A DNA stretch of 7,948 nt from the NCBI GenBank assembly GCA_026785795.1, contig JAJAZJ010000036.1:1-7948 (forward strand), given 5' to 3'. The DNA is from Pseudoxanthomonas sp. Its GTDB lineage: Bacteria; Pseudomonadota; Gammaproteobacteria; Xanthomonadales; Xanthomonadaceae. Below the pieces are notes generated by a model that worked only from the letters and a program-made list of their open reading frames with translations, ran no database searches and was not told the origin of the DNA. The position numbers were made by a program, and so were the translations under genes. Of this stretch, positions 5,530-7,948 are shown in pieces (position 1 is the first letter of the stretch; each line of letters starts with the position of its first letter).

Positions 5530-5946
5530 TCAGCGTGCAGCCACCACGGCCACCACCAGCGCCAACGCCATCCACGCCAGGTCGGCCGCATGGTTGGCCA
5601 ATCCCGCCAGCGTCCACGCATGGTCCAGGCCGAGTTTCAGCGCCGAATCCCACGGGTTCAGGCCCATGGTGACGCCCATCTGCACCACGATGATCCCCCA
5701 GTTGGCCACCACGATCATCGCCAGCGTGGCCAACACCGCCCACGCGGCGCGCGCGGCGCCTGGCCGCACGCCGGTGATGCGCAGGATCACGGCGGCGTCC
5801 AGCGCAGCAATTACCGCCATCCAGCTCGACGGGCGCCCGGTGTACAGCGCCAGCAGGATCCAGATTGCAATAAAGAAAAGGCTGCCGAGCAGCAGCAGCA
5901 CCGGAGCAAGCCAGGCTGAGCGAAGGGGTGGGGTAGTGGCGGGCAT
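5530..5946 (-). CDS. Four-helix integral membrane protein of unknown function
   Basis: A 138-residue protein from ATG at 5946, with GGA about 6 nt upstream. Hydrophobic segments lie at about residues 11-34, 42-58, 66-92 and 117-137, giving four predicted inner-membrane helices. Between helices 3 and 4 is a conserved-looking loop, GLNPWDSALKLGLDHAWTLA, with two histidines (His109 and, further on, His119), an Asp and a Trp. I do not recognise the family and cannot give a function. A longer frame starting upstream at 6156 covers G/C-rich non-coding sequence and the sufT promoter area, so the short form is preferred. It is divergent from sufT and shares its 180-bp control region. Confidence 0.75.
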   Translation of the reverse strand: MPATTPPLRSAWLAPVLLLLGSLFFIAIWILLALYTGRPSSWMAVIAALDAAVILRITGVRPGAARAAWAVLATLAMIVVANWGIIVVQMGVTMGLNPWDSALKLGLDHAWTLAGLANHAADLAWMALALVVAVVAAR

Positions 5947-5962
5947 CGGTGTTCCAACGGGA

Positions 5963-5982
5963 CGGCACAGGATACTGTGCCG
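5963..5982. promoter_or_regulatory. Perfect 20-bp palindrome in the divergent control region
   Basis: CGGCACAG (5963-5970) and CTGTGCCG (5975-5982) pair around GATA. It sits 17 bases before the start of the minus-strand membrane-protein gene and about 100 before the likely sufT promoter. Its size and symmetry fit an operator for a dimeric regulator acting on the minus-strand gene, or an mRNA leader hairpin. No named regulator site was recognised. Confidence 0.4.
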
Positions 5983-6080
5983 CCGCGCCGTACTGGGCCC
6001 GGCCTGCCCGCGAAACCCGCCGGAACGCTGTATTCCAGGCCTCCTGCCGCGCTGCGCGCATGGCCGGGGGCGCAACGCGC

Positions 6081-6086
6081 TAAAAT
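6081..6086 (+). promoter_or_regulatory. Candidate -10 box for sufT (TAAAAT)
   Basis: TAAAAT at 6081-6086 stands out in very G/C-rich surroundings and would start a transcript near 6093, giving a leader of about 34 nt before the sufT ATG. No good -35 match lies 17 nt upstream, so the promoter may be weak or activator-dependent. Confidence 0.4.
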
Positions 6087-6126
6087 GGCCGCTTGCGCGC
6101 CCCGGCGCTGCCCCCATGTAGTCATC

Positions 6127-6678
6127 ATGTACTCCCGCAGCAGTGAACCCGTCCAATTCGAGCGCGATTGCGCCGCCGTCCTGGTCCCCCAGGGCGACAA
6201 CGTCACCCTGCCGGCGGGCAGCTATGGCTACATCACCCAGGCCTTGGGCGGCAGCTACACCGTGTTCGTGGAGGGCAACCTGTTCCGCATCGCCGGCCAG
6301 GATGGTGACGCCATCGGCAAGGAGCCGGCCGAATCACTCACGCTGCCCGACAACGCCAGCGACGACGAAGTGGAAGCCCTGGTCTGGCGCCAGCTGCGCA
6401 CCTGCTTCGACCCCGAAATCCCGTTCAATATCGTCGACCTGGGCCTGGTCTACGAAGCCAACCTCAGCCTGCGCGAAGACGGCACCCGACTGGTGGACGT
6501 GAAGATGACCCTCACCGCGCCAGGCTGCGGCATGGGTGAGACGCTGGTGGACGACGTGCGCAGCAAGCTGGAACTGATCCCCACAGTCACCGAAGCGGAG
6601 GTGGAGCTGGTGTTTGATCCGCCGTGGGGCCGGCACATGATGTCCGAAGCCGCCAAGCTGGAAACCGGGATGCTTTGA
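6127..6678 (+). CDS. sufT: Fe-S cluster assembly/maturation protein SufT
   Basis: A 183-residue protein matching the SufT family, an auxiliary factor for maturation of Fe-S proteins. The N-terminal part (1-65) is the SufT-specific region, including VPQGDNVTLPAGSYGYITQA and GNLFRIAG. Residues about 80-165 form the DUF59/MIP18 domain: DPEIPFNIVDLGLVYE (95-110) and LTAPGCGMGETLVDDVRSKL (129-148), with the conserved Cys134. The C terminus FDPPWGRHMMSEAAKLETGM is typical of the family. The ATG at 6127 lacks a clear Shine-Dalgarno, but MYSRSSEPVQ is the start I recall for Xanthomonadaceae homologues; an upstream in-frame extension to 5977 is G/C-rich and unlike the family. ilvE follows after 57 nt. 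In many genomes sufT lies in a suf operon; here no suf gene is adjacent. Confidence 0.92.
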   Translation: MYSRSSEPVQFERDCAAVLVPQGDNVTLPAGSYGYITQALGGSYTVFVEGNLFRIAGQDGDAIGKEPAESLTLPDNASDDEVEALVWRQLRTCFDPEIPFNIVDLGLVYEANLSLREDGTRLVDVKMTLTAPGCGMGETLVDDVRSKLELIPTVTEAEVELVFDPPWGRHMMSEAAKLETGML

Positions 6679-6735
6679 ACCTTGGCCGGTGGCGCCATTC
6701 CCGTCATACCTACTGCAGAGGAAGGAACGTACTTG

Positions 6736-7836
6736 ATGAGCACTGCCACCCCATTGAGCTACCGCGTCACCCATTCGGACAAATCAAGGACGCCGGCCGA
6801 GCGCCAGGCCATGCTGGCCGCACCCGGTTTCGGCAAGTACTTCACCGACCATATGGTCGCGATCCGCTGGGACAGCGAGCAGGGCTGGCACGGCGCGGAG
6901 GTGCGCGCCTATGGCCCGCTGCTGCTGGATCCGGCGGCCGCGGTGCTGCACTACGGCCAGGAAATATTCGAAGGCATCAAGGCCTATCGCCATGCCGATG
7001 GCTCCATCTGGACCTTCCGCCCACAGTCCAACGGTGCGCGCCTGCAGCGTTCGGCCAGGCGCCTGGCGCTGCCGGAACTGCCGGTGGCAGAGTTCGTGGA
7101 ATCACTGCGCCAGCTGATCGCCGTTGACGGCGACTGGGTGCCGGGCGAGGTGGAGACCAGCCTGTATTTCCGCCCCTTCATGATCGCCGACGAAGCGTTC
7201 CTGGGTGTGCGCGCGGCGAAGAAGGCCAGCTACTACGTGATCGCCAGCCCCGCCGGTCCGTATTTCGCCAAGGGCGTGGCCCCGGTCGCCATCTGGCTGT
7301 CCACCGACTATGCGCGCGCGGCCAAGGGCGGCACCGGCGCGGCCAAGTGCGGCGGCAACTACGCCGCGTCGCTGCTGCCGCAGCGCGAAGCCGTTGCCCA
7401 AGGCTGCTCGCAGGTGCTGTTCCTGGACCCGGTGGAGGGCAAGTACCTGGAGGAACTGGGCGGCATGAACGTGTTCCTGGTGTTCAAGGACGGCAGCCTG
7501 GTCACACCCGAACTGTCCGGCAGCATCCTGGAAGGCATCACCCGCAGCAGCATCCTGCAGCTGGCCCGCGATCGCGGCATGCAGGTGGTGGAGCGCAAGG
7601 TGACCCTGCAGGAATGGCGGGACGGCGTGGCCTCGGGCGAAATCACGGAGGCGTTCGCCTGCGGCACAGCCGCGGTAGTGACCCCGATCGGCCAGCTGAA
7701 GGGCACGGACTTCTCGGTGGGCGATCTCAGCGCGGCCGCGGGCAAGGTGACCATGTCATTGCGCAAGGAGCTGACCGAGATCCAGTACGGCAACGCGCCT
7801 GATCGGCATGGCTGGCTGGTCAGGCTGGATGCCTGA
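6736..7836 (+). CDS. ilvE: Branched-chain amino acid aminotransferase
   Basis: A 366-residue fold-type IV PLP enzyme of the larger (eukaryote-like) BCAT group. It transfers the amino group between glutamate and the 2-oxo acids of leucine, isoleucine and valine in the cytoplasm. FGKYFTDHM (32-40) and YGQEIFEGIKAY (73-84) are N-terminal domain motifs. Lys204 in GAAKCGGNYAASL is the PLP-binding lysine, and LEELGGMNVF (238-247) and EAFACGTAAVVTPIG (305-319) line the cofactor phosphate and substrate sites. The ATG at 6736 has a strong ribosome binding site, AGGAAGGAA, about 8 nt upstream. An in-frame ATG at 6682 lies before that site and is not used. The gene follows sufT by 57 nt with no terminator visible, so cotranscription is likely. 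No leader peptide or attenuator was seen. Its last codons overlap the next gene by 8 nt. Confidence 0.96.
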   Translation: MSTATPLSYRVTHSDKSRTPAERQAMLAAPGFGKYFTDHMVAIRWDSEQGWHGAEVRAYGPLLLDPAAAVLHYGQEIFEGIKAYRHADGSIWTFRPQSNGARLQRSARRLALPELPVAEFVESLRQLIAVDGDWVPGEVETSLYFRPFMIADEAFLGVRAAKKASYYVIASPAGPYFAKGVAPVAIWLSTDYARAAKGGTGAAKCGGNYAASLLPQREAVAQGCSQVLFLDPVEGKYLEELGGMNVFLVFKDGSLVTPELSGSILEGITRSSILQLARDRGMQVVERKVTLQEWRDGVASGEITEAFACGTAAVVTPIGQLKGTDFSVGDLSAAAGKVTMSLRKELTEIQYGNAPDRHGWLVRLDA

Positions 7837-7948
7837 TTTCCGCCATTCGTGGCACAGCACTGCATGGAGGATCGGACTTCTGGCCGTGCTTGTCGCGGCC
7901 AGCTCAGCAGGCTGCAAGTCCGCGGGGCGCGTCGATGCAGGCATGATC
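7829..7948 (+). CDS. Predicted lipoprotein, N-terminal part (runs off the right edge)
   Basis: Forty codons are visible. The ATG at 7829 overlaps the end of ilvE in another frame, so translation is probably coupled; there is no clear ribosome binding site. The product has a basic/aromatic n-region (FRHSWHSTAWR), a hydrophobic core (IGLLAVLVAA) and a lipobox-like SAGC with Cys29. The -3 residue is Ser rather than the usual Leu, so lipidation is likely but not certain. The mature part begins CKSAGRVDAG, too short to identify. Confidence 0.65.
   Translation, partial: MPDFRHSWHSTAWRIGLLAVLVAASSAGCKSAGRVDAGMI

Noticed and set aside
5977..6126. N-terminal extension of SufT by 50 residues
   Set aside because: The extra residues are Pro/Arg/Ala-rich, unlike the family, and cover the likely promoter; the start at 6127 gives the expected N terminus.

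Overview
The window is high-GC gammaproteobacterial chromosome, most likely from Xanthomonadaceae (Stenotrophomonas, Pseudoxanthomonas, Xanthomonas or a close relative). This rests on remembered similarity of the SufT, IlvE and sigma-factor proteins to that family and on GTAG-headed REP palindromes; no database search was made.

Layout. (1) Positions 1-712, minus strand: a small exported protein built of 11-residue Arg/Asp-rich repeats, followed by the first part of an ECF-type RNA polymerase sigma factor that runs off the left edge. (2) Positions 843-2560, plus strand: two overlapping genes for a proton-pumping NAD(P) transhydrogenase, the short alpha-2 membrane subunit (pntAb) and the beta subunit (pntB). 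The NAD-binding alpha-1 gene (pntAa), normally just upstream, is absent. (3) Positions 2561-3415: a gene-poor stretch with a REP palindrome, a decaying small membrane-protein gene whose 5' end is tandemly duplicated, and an A/T-flanked hairpin. (4) Positions 3416-4834: a lipoprotein-type metal-dependent amidohydrolase with all metal ligands, whose codon choice differs from its neighbours. (5) Positions 4835-5529: a repeat-rich scar with the last 28 codons of an IS3-family transposase, two copies of a 122-bp element carrying two hairpins each, and a face-to-face REP pair. (6) Positions 5530-5946, minus strand: a four-helix membrane protein of unknown function. (7) Positions 6127-7948, plus strand: sufT, ilvE and the start of a lipoprotein gene, probably one transcript.

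How it works together. The sigma-factor end, the transhydrogenase and the sufT-ilvE block look like ordinary core genome. PntAb/PntB would couple the proton gradient to NADPH formation if an alpha-1 subunit is encoded elsewhere. SufT assists Fe-S cluster maturation and IlvE carries out the last step of branched-chain amino acid synthesis; the preceding enzyme, dihydroxy-acid dehydratase, is itself an Fe-S enzyme, a plausible but unproven link. The middle, about 2.6-5.5 kb, is accessory: a probably acquired amidohydrolase between repeat and IS debris. No phage, CRISPR, defence or biosynthetic system was seen. The most unusual items are the hendecad-repeat exported protein beside the sigma factor, the paired-hairpin 122-bp repeats, and the transhydrogenase lacking its alpha-1 gene.
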